Origin: Chamaea fasciata
Taxonomy: Eukaryota > Chordata > Aves > Passeriformes > Sylviidae
Assembly: GCA_029207755.1 (NCBI GenBank)
Contig: JARCOQ010000005.1
Location: 54,401,563 to 54,465,562, forward strand
DNA length: 64,000 nt
Direction: 5' to 3'
Part shown: positions 50,448-61,910 of the stretch, piece by piece
Numbering within the stretch: position 1 is the stretch's first letter
How the letters are laid out: each line of letters opens with the position of its first letter
Translations under genes and position numbers: made by a program
The notes under the pieces: generated by a model
What the model saw: only the letters and a program-made list of their open reading frames with translations
Told to the model about the DNA's origin: nothing
Database searches by the model: none

Positions 50448-50605
50448 GACAGCAAAGCACTGGAATGGATTGCCTATGATGACAATGAAATCTCCTGTTG
50501 GACATTTTTTAAGAATAAGGGAGACAAACATCTGTTGAAGATTTCTAGGTATCATTCACTAGAGAGTCCCTTTTTATCCCCTCACATTCCTGATGTTCTG
50601 TGATC
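50448..50605 (+). mobile_element. Old, diverged CR1 fragment, plus orientation
   Basis: The blocks 'gcaaagcactggaatggattgcctatg', 'atctcctgttggacattttttaagaataagggagacaaacatctgttgaagatttctaggtat' align in order with the CR1 3' region ('...gaggttttttaagagtaggttagacaaacacctgtcagg...') with substantial decay. The terminus fades after about 50600. Confidence 0.65.
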
Positions 50606-53600
50606 TACACTACAGAGCTCCAGTCAGGTACATGTCAATAATCAGATACTGCTGAGAAAGAGAAGAGCTTTGTTCTGACAATAAAACTCTCTTTCTGTAG
50701 GCAGTAGTAGCAATTGTTCCACTTTCTGAAGTAGCACTGAACTGCCAGCTGGAGTCCTTTGTCTCGGCTGGAAGCAGTAAGTAGAAACAGGCAAGGGAAA
50801 AAGCACAGGAAAGTAACCAGCATAAGAGGGGTAGAAAAGAAAATGTTGAGAAATGCTGCAGCAGCTTGGAAGGGGTTGACACAGGTGGGCAACAACTTTG
50901 CATGTCCATTTAGGGATGAGCAAAAAAGAATCAGTTTCATTTCCATCTAAAGGATTTCAGCAGGATATCAGGATATCTGTCTGAAAGCGTGGCAAAGCGT
51001 TACTACCCAGGGATATCAATTTCTTAAGGTGAAGATAAAAACGTCAGGGTGGTGTCCAGATACTTTTAGCCTGCTTCAGTGCAGGATGTTGGGCAAGATG
51101 ATCTCCTGAGACTCCTCCCAGCCTGCCGGATCTGTGAATTTATCTCTGGCAAGCATTTCTTTTGGCATGGTGGAAAGCATAGGGAAATGGAGCCAAATGA
51201 ATGTATCCAGGAAAATCACTGACTCTGGTAATGAGGGTGAACCTTGTCTGAAGGAAAGAAAACAACTCTGTTGCAACATGCCACTGCCAGGATGCTTTAA
51301 GAACATCATTATCTTCATGCTGTTTTTGCAACTCAGACCCTTCCAGACTCCTCTTAAGGCCCAAAATTTCTTACAGGGGCCAGGCCATGCTGTAACTTGT
51401 AGTGTTTTTGTCCTGCTGTCATTTATGCTCTGATAAACCTCCTGAATTTTGGAGGACATCCCTTGTGAAGCTCTTCATGGGTCAAAATGTACTTTCAGAA
51501 ACAGAACATGATGCACACAAGACTTGCTTTTGGTCTGCCAATATGGCAAAAAGTCCATTGACAGCTCATTCCATTGACAGTTAAATACATTTCTGGAAAA
51601 TTTCATCCTGCACATTTATTTCCAATTTGCTAAAATCAACTGGTGAGGACTAGGACTGCTGCCAGAACATGCCTTAACATCAAAAATCTTCTCATCCTCC
51701 ATCAGCATCTGCTTAATTGAGGCTGTAGAAAAAAGCATCTGCTCCTTTCCCTCTGTTCAGTGGTGAAAAGAAACTGCCTTTGCATTTGACAAGCTGGAAA
51801 AAGTTGAAATATTTAACTGTTAGATGGAAAATCATCCAGTGAATGTGAACCCAAAAAATGACACTGTTTCATGTGTTTCCACATAGAAATCCAAGTGCAG
51901 TTGATACATGCTGTGCTCTTTCAAAAGCCAAAGAAATTCTCTGCTTTTCCAGTTAGCTGGATTACTGTTCATTTTTGAGAGGCAAACCTTTCAGTGACTT
52001 TTCCTTTTACCATAATAATTTTTCTGGAGGAAAAACGGTGTATTACTGGGCCTGTCAGCAGGAAGAAATAATGAGCCTCACTTTGCCATTCTTTAGCAGA
52101 GAATTTGTTGAGAAAACAGCCCTCACCACTCTGCAGTTGCATTGATGTGAAAACAGCTGTGAGAACTCTGGGATGTGGATTACTGGTGCTGTTACCTGGG
52201 GAGTTAAGCAGCAAAAAGATGAAAAACGTAGTAACAAACACTTTAACCAGAATATCTGCTTTTTGTAAGGTAAAGAAGAGAGCTTAGAGGCAGGAATTCT
52301 TCCATTAACTGGAAGCTGTACATCTCAAAGTGGGCATCCAGCAGCTGCTAGATCTGTCTGCCTCCCTGAAGACACTGAAATGGTCCTGTGCCACACATTT
52401 ACCCCTGGCACGCCCCTCCATGTCCCCGGGCAAGGACGTCCTGAGCTCTCCTGATCCAGCAAGGTGGGACAGCTGCCTCAGGCACACAAACAGCTCCGCC
52501 CTGAGCCACGTCCTGCTGCCTCCTGCCCACTTGGGGCTCACACACTGAATTTCCCGTCCAGGCGGAGGAGCTGAAGCTTCTGGGGAGGAGGACAGCAGCA
52601 CGATGGTTGGATGGGACAGAAATATCAGGGAACTTCCATTCTTTGGGAACAAAACTGTGTGCTCCCAGCCTCACCGTGGGTTTGCCCTGCAAGAAGAGCC
52701 ACGGAAGGATTTGCAATGTTAGTTGGTGCACGGTTTTATCTGAGAGCCTGGGATCACAACGCTAGATTTGCCCATCACTCAGACTTAAATGTATAAGGGA
52801 TTAAGGCTTTGATTCAGGAAAACATTTCAACAAGAAGTCGTGTCTTCAGCAGAAGAACACTTCAAGGGCTGTGTTGAATCTGTAATAACCCCTTTTCTTT
52901 GATACTGTAAAATCTCTGTCAAGAAAGGTAGATTTCTCAATGTCTTTAACTGCACTAGATATCTTGTGCAGTTAGAACAATGGAATAAGAAAAAAAGTGC
53001 TCTCAGAAGTGAAATTAAAAGTAGTTGGCACTTATCAGAAACATTTTAAATACATTTAAATATGGAAAGCAATGCCATAAACCTGAATCAGTCACAACAA
53101 ATCTGAAATTCTCATTAAATGCTGATGAACATTTTAGTTCGTCAGCATTTAGTGAAGACTGCAGAGCTCTTCCCTCCTGACAGCATGGTCTCATCTACAG
53201 TCACAGTACCTTTACTCTAGACACTTCTAGAACAGCTTTCCCTGAGGTTGTTTTTTTTCCCCTCTTCACTTTTTTTCTGAAGCTGATTCTGTAGTTTTGA
53301 AACTTTGGGTGTCTCCACTTTTCTATTCAAATCTCATTAGACACAACTATATCTAACTGAGGGATGAGCTCATCTTTCCCTTTGAGAGAGGAAGGGAAAA
53401 ACCAGACCAGGCTGATACACAACTTAGGAAAAATAAAATGCATGTCTTTTGAGTACCATTAGGCATTGGAGCAGACTAATACGGAACACAACAAATTCTC
53501 CTCCAGAAGTTTTTAAATCAAGACTAGTTCCTCTCTCAAACGAGGCTTTAACCAAAAAATGCATTACTGAAAGAAATTGGACGAAGCTTAGTTACTTCTG

Positions 53601-54341
53601 TTATGGAAAGGGTCAGATAAGATGATATTAATGGCCTTTCCCAACTTTAGAATTGCTGAGTACTTCATTGAATGAGCAAGAGAGGGAATTTTAAGTATTT
53701 TATTGTTTTAAATTAAACCTCCCTTGCATAATGTGGCACTATATTTTCTCCTGCATTACCTGATGAAATTTTTCCTTCCCAAAAATAAATAAGGAAGCAT
53801 GTCAGCTTTCCACAGTCTCTCTAAAATGAATAATGCACCACTCAAAGGGATCTTTTCTTTCTGTTTATTTCTGGCCCCAAAATGATTAGGACCTCTTAAG
53901 GAATTTTTAGAAATATCCCATTTTTGCAAAATTGGCATTATTTTCTGACAACAGAATTTGAGGGCAGATAGTAATTTCCCTGGATGCATGTCACTGACAT
54001 TTTGAATGTTTGCCTGTTGCTATGGGAGATGAGATAAGCAGCATAATATTAATCTCATATTTCAGTGAAGAAGTAAATATTTAAAAGTCTGTGAAGGATG
54101 GATGACACCGTCACAGAACTCAGAGGGTCATTTCATATTTCCAACTACACCTCTGAAGCAACCTGAGAAGGTATTTAATATTAGACCTACTGGTTTGGGG
54201 GTGGGCAGACTCCAAGAGGGGCATTGAAGTGTTACAGCACTCAACATGAAAAGTGCTGCAGGGCCCTGACTGCTGCTTGAGGAGGGGATGAACACAATGT
54301 ATCTTCACACTCCTGACTGTCCCTGCAGCTGTGCTCTGACC
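50606..54341. other. Non-coding unique sequence with two possible CR1 scraps
   Basis: No gene recognised. About 51070-51140 (plus) reads 'gttgggcaagatgatctcctgagactcctcccagcc' and about 53605-53655 (plus) reads 'gtcagataagatgatattaatggcctttcccaacttt'. Both resemble decayed CR1 3' ends ('gactagatgatctctagaggtcccttccaacc') but are too short for firm calls. A GC-richer patch with a few CpGs lies at 52400-52690; its open frames on both strands (72-115 codons) resemble nothing known. Confidence 0.4.
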
Positions 54342-54576
54342 AGGATTATAATAGGTTCAGGCTGGACATCAGGAAGAATTTTTTCCTTGAAAAGGTGGTC
54401 AGGCATTGGAAGGAGCTGTCCAGGGAGGTGGTGGAGTCCTCATCCTTGGAGGTGTTCAAGAAATGACTGGATGTGGCAGTCAGTGCTCTGGATTAGTTGG
54501 CAAGGTGGGGATGGGTCACAGGTTGGACTCTGTGATCTTAGAGGTCTTCTCCAGCCTGAATGATTCTGCGATTCTA
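54342..54576 (+). mobile_element. CR1 LINE 3'-end fragment, plus orientation
   Basis: Reads 'ttataataggttcaggctggacatcaggaag', 'gcattggaaggagctgtccagggaggtggtggagtcctcatccttggaggtgttcaag', 'aggttggactctgtgatcttagaggtcttctccagcctgaatgattctgcgattct', ending at the characteristic terminus. The blocks are intact and in order. It belongs to a different CR1 subtype from the copies at 13.6, 41.1 and 48.0 kb. Confidence 0.93.
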
Positions 54577-54577
54577 T

Positions 54578-54850
54578 TTAAAAAAAATCATCATTATTTT
54601 GGATAATTTCTGTGCTTTGTTCTTCAAAGTCCTCCTTTTTGGCCACTTTTATTATAGTTTTACATTTAATCTGCCAGAGGTTATGATCCTTTCTATTTTG
54701 TCCTTTAACATGTGCCTTCAGCTTTTGAATTTCTTCCTCCTGCCCTTCCTTGCTCTGCTGCTGAACAAAGCTAGCTGCCTTCTGCCCTTTCCTCAAGCCT
54801 TTCTGCAAAGGCACTGAACTATTGTCCTGGCATCCCTCAGCAACCTCCAT
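54578..54850 (-). other. Lys/Gln/Glu-rich open frame next to CR1, identity unknown
   Basis: A 90-codon minus-strand frame rich in K, Q and E with a coiled-coil-like middle (SKEGQEEEIQKLKAHVKGQ). It abuts the 3' end of the plus-strand CR1. The complementary strand is pyrimidine-rich, which by itself produces K/E/Q-rich frames, so composition explains much of its appearance. A stop lies a few codons upstream of its ATG and no splice site is obvious. Confidence 0.08.
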
Positions 54851-57283
54851 CCAGCTTGCAGGAATTTAGTTCTCAGAGTTGCCCCTTTTAAATCCTTTAA
54901 AAATGGTTTTTCATTTTTATATGATTCCTCTTTCTGGAGCTGAGCACATCTGTAATGGATATTTGGCCTCTATAAATACTGTGCACTGCTCAGCTCCAAG
55001 CCTAGGGCTGGGTCTTCTCTTATGAACTCCTTGAAATGGAAGTACTTAAAAATTGAGTCCCAGGAAGGGAATGAAACCAGTGTGCATTGAGTGAAAAGTA
55101 TTGTGCCACTGCCTCTGAAATTGCAGATGACAAACCAGCCTGTTTGTCCTGGCACGTGTGAGGTCACCGTTTGTGCACAGCGGCTTGTCTTGTAATCACA
55201 CTGAGATGTTCTGGGCTGGAAAAGCTTCCTTGAGGGGACAAGCTGGTTAAGTGGCTGACATTTTCCAGAAAATCAGGCACAAATCTTCTCTCAAGCTGCA
55301 ATTCACAGGGTGGCAGGAATAATGCCCATCTAAGGAAGTCAGTTCAGTGTGTTATCAGCCAGAGAAAGCAAAAGGAAATAAATGACTTTTGTTGTAGCCT
55401 CATAATTTCCCTGAAACATGGGAGCAGCTTCTGGAGTGATGGGAAAGGGCAGCTCTTATCAGAAAGAGTGACTGTGCATTTATCAGTATAATAAACATGT
55501 GGCCATGCCCAAACCCACTTCTGTTCCTGCCTCCTTTACCTAAGGATAGAAGGAAGGCTGAGCATGCAGTCTTGCCTGCAGACCCATGTTGAGATCACAG
55601 GAAACTGTCACATCCAATTTCAATATTCTTTCTAAAAATTCAGATCCTGAGGGATCAAGATCAAAAAACCCAAACCCAAGCTCTCAGAGTGTCTGGCGTG
55701 AATGTGCCAAGTTTGTCTGGAAACATGCCAGGAGACCTTGTATCAAACAAGTCTGGACCTTCTTTACATAAATTTTCAGTCTAATCCAGAAGAGCTTTTG
55801 TGTAGGGATGGCTTTGGGTGTATTTGCATATATCCAGGAAAGGGAGCAAGCCTTAACAGTGAAGTCCAGTGTAGCGTTAACTTGGACAGGCAAATTTTGA
55901 GGGCAACTGATCAGGTGGGGAAATGATGCAAAAATGTAAACTGAAAGTACAGATAGCACTTGCTTAAGGATCTGTTGCAGCAGCAAAACTGTCCCCTTTA
56001 CTAACATTTCCAGGTCTGTGTGAGGGAATGTCAGCTCCAGCGTTCTTACCTGGCCCCCATGGAGCTGCCACTGCTGGAGGAATTGTCAGGTGCTCTCTCC
56101 AAAGCAGTGTGTTCACAGGGGTTCTTTCTCTCAGTAAATCTGAAATCTCAATTTCATAGCTGCAAACTGAAGGAAAAACCTCTCAAGTCAAGCTGAATGT
56201 TCCCCTTGATTTCTAAGCATTCTTGGAAGCCTCACAAGTTTCCATGTGAAACTCAGAAGGATCCCTTGTGGCACTGCTGCGACGGGAAGAGATGCTCCAG
56301 GTTTCTTGTCTCCAACTTTGGATAAACAAATTTAGCAAACAAAGAGTGAGTTAAAAGAGAAACAACCTGAACTGCAGCAAGCCAGAATTTGTTGTGGCAA
56401 CATCTGGCTCAGGTAACTGCTGCCATTTAACTTATTCCTATGCACTATCTTCCTCCTCGCTTGCAGAAAGAAGGTGTTTAATGACAAGATCCAGGCAGCT
56501 TCATGAGGAAGTGACTGGCAAAGGGGGCAAGCATGGCTGCACAGGGAAATTCCATCTGCTGAGCACTGTCCCATAGTCCTACAAAACCTACACAAAGTTA
56601 CATTTACCTTTCTGGTGATGCTCTCCTGATTTGAATAGAGCTGCCTCAGTAATAGCAGTATTGTTAAACAATTCTGTCCTAGGCTGGAATATGCAGAGCA
56701 CCAAGTGAACCAGCTTGGGAAGACTCAGGTTTGGGTGGAAATGATTGGCTAATGGATGCGTGCTCGGGGAATATCAGTAACTCTTGTGACAGCTTGACAC
56801 CGACTTTAAAAACAAAGAATGAAGATGAATTTATAACTGGTAAACAGAGGAAGGGTTTAAAAACCTGGCTGGGTTTTACCCACGTGGCTGCTCTTAGTCA
56901 AGGATTCCTAGGAGGAAAAGCACGAGGTCAAGTGGTGGCACAACCCCACTTTATCTCTGGGACAGTGACAAATGGAGGGCTGGATGGAAAATCGCTTGTG
57001 ATACGTGCAGACTTTTCCACAGCTAGACTGAAACTTTACAGTTAACTGGTTTGGAGCATATGGACTGAAGATGGAGCAATGACTAATAATGTATGCTTCA
57101 GTGACTTTCCCATAACACTGCAATAACAAATAGGTAATAAAAATGTCACAGACATTGACAAAATGCAGACTATCCTGTTCCTCTGTTGTGTTTTTGTCCC
57201 TAAATATAACTCAATATTGTGGCCATGATCTTTGCTTAATGGTGACCTTCAAGCCTTAAAACAAATTGGCTTTGTGGCTATAT

Positions 57284-57285
<2 letters not shown>
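54851..57285. other. Non-coding unique sequence
   Basis: No gene, repeat or RNA recognised. The longest open frames are about 107 codons, overlapping on both strands. Confidence 0.5.

Positions 57286-57286
<1 letters not shown>

Positions 57287-57332
<46 letters not shown>
57287..57332. repeat. (CA)23 dinucleotide microsatellite
   Basis: Twenty-three uninterrupted CA units between 'tataaa' and 'gaggcact'. A repeat of this length and purity is normally polymorphic. Confidence 0.97.
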
Positions 57333-57335
<3 letters not shown>

Positions 57336-60300
57336 GCACTCTGCTTTCAGACAGCAGAGGTGAAAATCCATTTCCCATAGGCTTTCTTGCTCAGAAATAA
57401 CAAGAACAAAGTATCACATTTTTTGGCTTTCCTGAGACATTTATGGGAAGTGTCAGAAACACTGTTTTCCCAGCTTCTCCCTGAAGGAGTTAAGGAATCA
57501 CATCTTTAGTATACACATCTTTAATCCTAAATGTTTCCCCAAGTTGTTACATTGTTTATTCTCAGTTATTGCCTTTTTGTTTTCCCAATGTAAACCATAG
57601 TATACAGCCTGAATTAGCCAGTCTTTTCTCTATTCCTATTGTTTACCTCATTAACCTGAGGCAGAGACAGAATTAATAGAATTCAGGAATTTTTTTGATC
57701 CTCAAAGTGCCCCGTCTCTCTCTGGTCCTTTTAATTCTCTTTCCTGCCCTGTCTTTGTCCTTTCCAGCTTCCTTCTCTGGTATCTTTAAACTATTTCAGG
57801 ATACAAATCAATGCGTGTGTTATGAAGGAAAAAAATTCTTTAGTGCTTTGGCTATGAGTAATACTGAAGAAGTTTTTATTTCAAAGGTTTGAAACACAGC
57901 AAAAGCTAAGGCAAAGAAAAAATGTTTCTAGGTGGGGAAAAACAATCAGAATTTGCCAATGGGGTGGCTCTCCTTCTTCCCACAGAAAAAAAAAAACCAA
58001 CAAACCCTGCAATGGCCTTTTGGTTTCCATATGATTTTATACCAGGAAAAGGACTAGTATGATTAATCTCAAAAAAAAGGAAGATAAAGAGATTGGTTAA
58101 AGAGCCTTCAAGGCAAACAGTGGTTATCACTGTAGGTTCCTGGCAAGATACTCTTGGGGAAGCTGATGAGGAGGGCAATTTAGCCTTTGACTTCCTCGAG
58201 GCTGGGATTTAACCCTGAAGGGAAGTGAAAAGATGTGAAAACCTTCTCCTGTGTTGCACTGCAAGTGCTTCTTAGTTCTTCCTTAGGGCAGGAGCAGCCA
58301 AAGGTTAGAGCCAGCTCTGGCAGAGATTTTGGGAGCCTGACAGCACTCCCAAAAAGCAGATGCTGTCCTGAAGGCGAAGGACTCTGAGCTGCACCATTAA
58401 GCAAGTGAAGAGAGCAGAAAAAGGAGCACTGGCATAGGAGGCTCCATAAGGAGACTTTGCTCCTCCGACAGAAATCACTTCTGACGAGAGCAGTGCTTTC
58501 AGGATTGCTCTGAGATGTCAGTGAACCCCCACACAGCTCCTTGGCATCTCTGCTGCAACTCAGATGTGACCTGTGGGCACGGCCTTTCTGTACTTTCTTT
58601 CCAGAAGGATCAATTAATTCCAGCTAGATTTGCAGGAATCCTGAGGATTTTCTCTAGGAGCACAACCTCTTGGAGCACAAAAGCTCTGACAAACACCTGG
58701 AGCCTCTGACAGCTGTATCATTATCTCACCTTCTTTGTGAAGCCAGGAATAAAAGAGATATCTTTTGTGCTGTATGTGTTACTTCCCTACACTGCACTTT
58801 TAAGCCACTCAGACTCTCAGAAAATTTCAGTTTCTTTTCTATGCTCTTATTCTGAAAATTGCAGGTATCGGTGTTTACCTCTGGCTTCAACTCTTATGGA
58901 TAAAGGTCATGCATGGTTAATCACATGTACTTTGGTGAAATAGCTTTTGTAGTGCTGCTTCTTCCCCCCAGCGATACTAAGAGTAGATATTTTCCAGAAC
59001 TGTAGTGCCACCATTGCTTCATGGTGCTGCCTAGATCAGTTTTGAAAACACAACCACAGGAGTTTTCCATGTAAGGAAACCCTCTTGAGAGGCTGTCTTT
59101 CCCAAATCTCGTTTGTCATCCAAGTCCTAGAGTTAAAAGAGTTTTTTGAGGTGCACAAGCACATGTAAGCATGAGGCAGCTTTTTCTCCAAACAACTCCT
59201 CTCTTGACCATCAGCAAGATTTCCAGGCTGCTCCCTGGGGATGCAGCAGGACCATCAGGAAGCACTTGCTGTTGTTTGCTATCAGCTCCACAGCATATTT
59301 CAGAAGGGCTTTTGAGGCCATGGTTCTGAGAGGTCTGTTCCTCAAGAGGAAGTGTGAGTAAATATCTAAAGATGCAGTCAGTCTGCATGAAGGGCAGAGT
59401 TCACTCTAGATGGGCTCCTAGAGCAGAAGAGAGAGATTCAAGCACTTGAGAAGGTTTTTAACAAGCTACAGCCATGGATGACTGGAACTATTCAGATCTA
59501 ACAATTGTTTGATCATACTTCTAGCTCTGATAAGACATTTTTTGTAAATACAAAACATTGTGCCCATTGAGCTCCAGCTTTATTTTAAAGAGTGGCTGAA
59601 CAATTTCCTGGACAAAGCAATACAGAACTGAAGAAAAATAAAACAAGCACTTGACAAAACCAAGAAGTGATTAAAAAACCTCAATGTAAATACAAGTTTA
59701 TGGTCCTTTTTTCAATGAAGCATCATTTATATAACAACATTTATCACATCTATATACAGTTTTTAAATTATGATGTTCATTCTGTATGATTACATGAAAC
59801 AGCATTTCAGAGGTTTTTTCTCCCAGCAGATTCAAGCCACAAAATGCTAGAAACCTTGCAAGCTGGTTCTCTCAGCTTGCTCCCACTGCAGAGCAGGCAC
59901 TCACTGTTGGTGTGATTCCACAGAGTGTGCACTGCAGGGATGTGAGCTCCCTGCTGCAGGAAGTGAGTAACTCACTTTGACTTCAGTGGTGGTTACTCAT
60001 ATCCTGTGAGAAGATGAGTGGGAAGCGGGGAAACACACAAGGAGAGGAGGATCCAAGAAAAGAGGGAGACTGGTGGGAGGGAGATGCACAGACAAACAGT
60101 GAGGCCTCAGTCATTAGTGGTCCTCACTTTGTGGACAACCTAGAGAAATTTCTCATCATGGGGGAAACACAAGTGGTTTGACAGTGTGATGATCCCTAAT
60201 CATTATAATTTTCTTGGGTTTCTTTTTACAGTTTATCTTTCAGTTGCACATAGAAGAAAATGAAAATGTTAAATGCAGCTGCAAGTTTGTGTTCAGAGAC

Positions 60301-61571
60301 AAACACTGTATGTGTGTGGGGTGGCTGAGCACATATTTATATGCACAAGACATAGGATTGGGTTTGGATATTTAGGGGTAAAGCTGGAAAACAGGCTTAG
60401 GAGTTAAAGTCTTACTGCATGCACTACTTCCATTACCACCACTGACTTGCCTTTGCTTTATGGATCAGATCCAGGAATAATTGTGTGCAATACTTGACAA
60501 AAAGAGCCCTTACTGTGTGTGGAAACATGTCACTTGGGAATCTAGAGAGCACTTGACAGCTAGATCCAGGCTTGCCCAGTTCAGATACAAAAATGCTGGA
60601 TTATAGAAATGGCCACCAGCCTTGGGCCAGTGGTGACAGAAACACAGCAGCTGCCTTTGAGGAGGCAGGAACCATCTGTGTTTCTATAACATTCACTCTG
60701 CCCCTCCAGCAGAGCTGTGAAGGGGTTCAGCCAAAGCTGAGGGAAAACTGGCTGACTAAAAGCATGCTTGGATCCACTTTTCCCTGTCATTTGGGGATGC
60801 TAGGGTCTGGCATTTGGGTTCAAGCTGGTGTTTTACTGCATAGTGTGCATGGGCCAATAAACAGAGCTGGCTATAGCAGCCCCCAGCTGACACTGGCATT
60901 CTCCAGTGTATATAGCTGGGATTGGATTGATTTAATCCCTTGCTTGGATCATTAATTTCTGCAGTAAGTCTGGAGGCAGACAAGGAGCATGATGAGAAGC
61001 TGATCCATTGCTTCGCAGCAGAGGCAATTCAGGATGTGCACAGCTTGGAGCGGATGGTATCGTACCAACAGGCCAGTCTGTGCACACATAAGTGCTGAAT
61101 CAGGCTCAGAAAGAAGGCCAAGTCTAATGCACTGTACTTAAAATGCTTCCTGAAAGGTTTTGGAAACGTCCAACATCAGTGGAGATCATGTTCCTAAGAA
61201 ATGGGTTCAAAAGAGGTCAGGACAGGTTTATTTTTATATTGTGAAAAAGCCAGAGGCACTTTAAAAAGTTCAGCAAACCGCTTGTCTGCCATTAAGGAGA
61301 CCTGCAGTGGCACCTGGGAAATACTGAGCCTAACATCACAGGGGACAGAACTTCCCAAGGGGAACAGTGCTTCCATATTTTAGAGCTGTTTCAAATCACT
61401 ATGACTCCATAGACCACTGCACACACAGTAGCCATCCTGGCTGGGAGGGAACTATAAGCTCACAGTGATGCAAGGCATCAACAGAAACCTCAACTGTCAC
61501 CAGTAAAAGTATTTATAAGAGAAAAAAAAATTAGGAAGGGTGGGAGGAAATGGCTGAAGATAAAAAATTAT
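57333..61571. other. Non-coding unique sequence
   Basis: No gene recognised. A-rich runs occur at about 57986-57998 and 61521-61529. Open frames reach 127 codons (60572-60955, plus) without recognisable domains. Confidence 0.5.
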
Positions 61572-61910
61572 TCCTCTCCTCTCCTCTCCTCTCCTCTCCT
61601 CTCCTCTCCTCTCCTCTCCTCTCCTCTCCTCTCCTCTCCTCTCCTCTCCTCTCCTCTCCTCTCCTCTCCTCTCCTCTCCTCTCCTCTCCTCTCCTCTCCT
61701 CTCCTCTCCTCTCCTCTCCTCTCCTCTCCTCTCCTCTCCTCTCCTCTCCTCTCCTCTCCTCTCCTCTCCTCTCCTCTCCTCTCCTCTCCTCTCCTCTCCT
61801 CTCCTCTCCTCTCCTCTCCTCTCCTCTCCTCTCCTCTCCTCTCCTCTCCTCTCCTCTCCTCTCCTCTCCTCTCCTCTCCTCTCCTCTCCTCTCCTCTCCT
61901 CTCCTCTCCT
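61572..61910. repeat. Perfect pentanucleotide repeat (TCCTC)n, about 68 units
   Basis: 339 bp of uninterrupted CTCCT units (AGGAG on the minus strand), with no variant unit in the whole tract. It is a strict polypyrimidine/polypurine tract with mirror symmetry, the class able to form triplex H-DNA. Because the unit contains no stop in any frame on either strand, it creates artificial open frames (GEERR and LLSSP repeats up to 245 codons) that are not genes. Confidence 0.99.
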
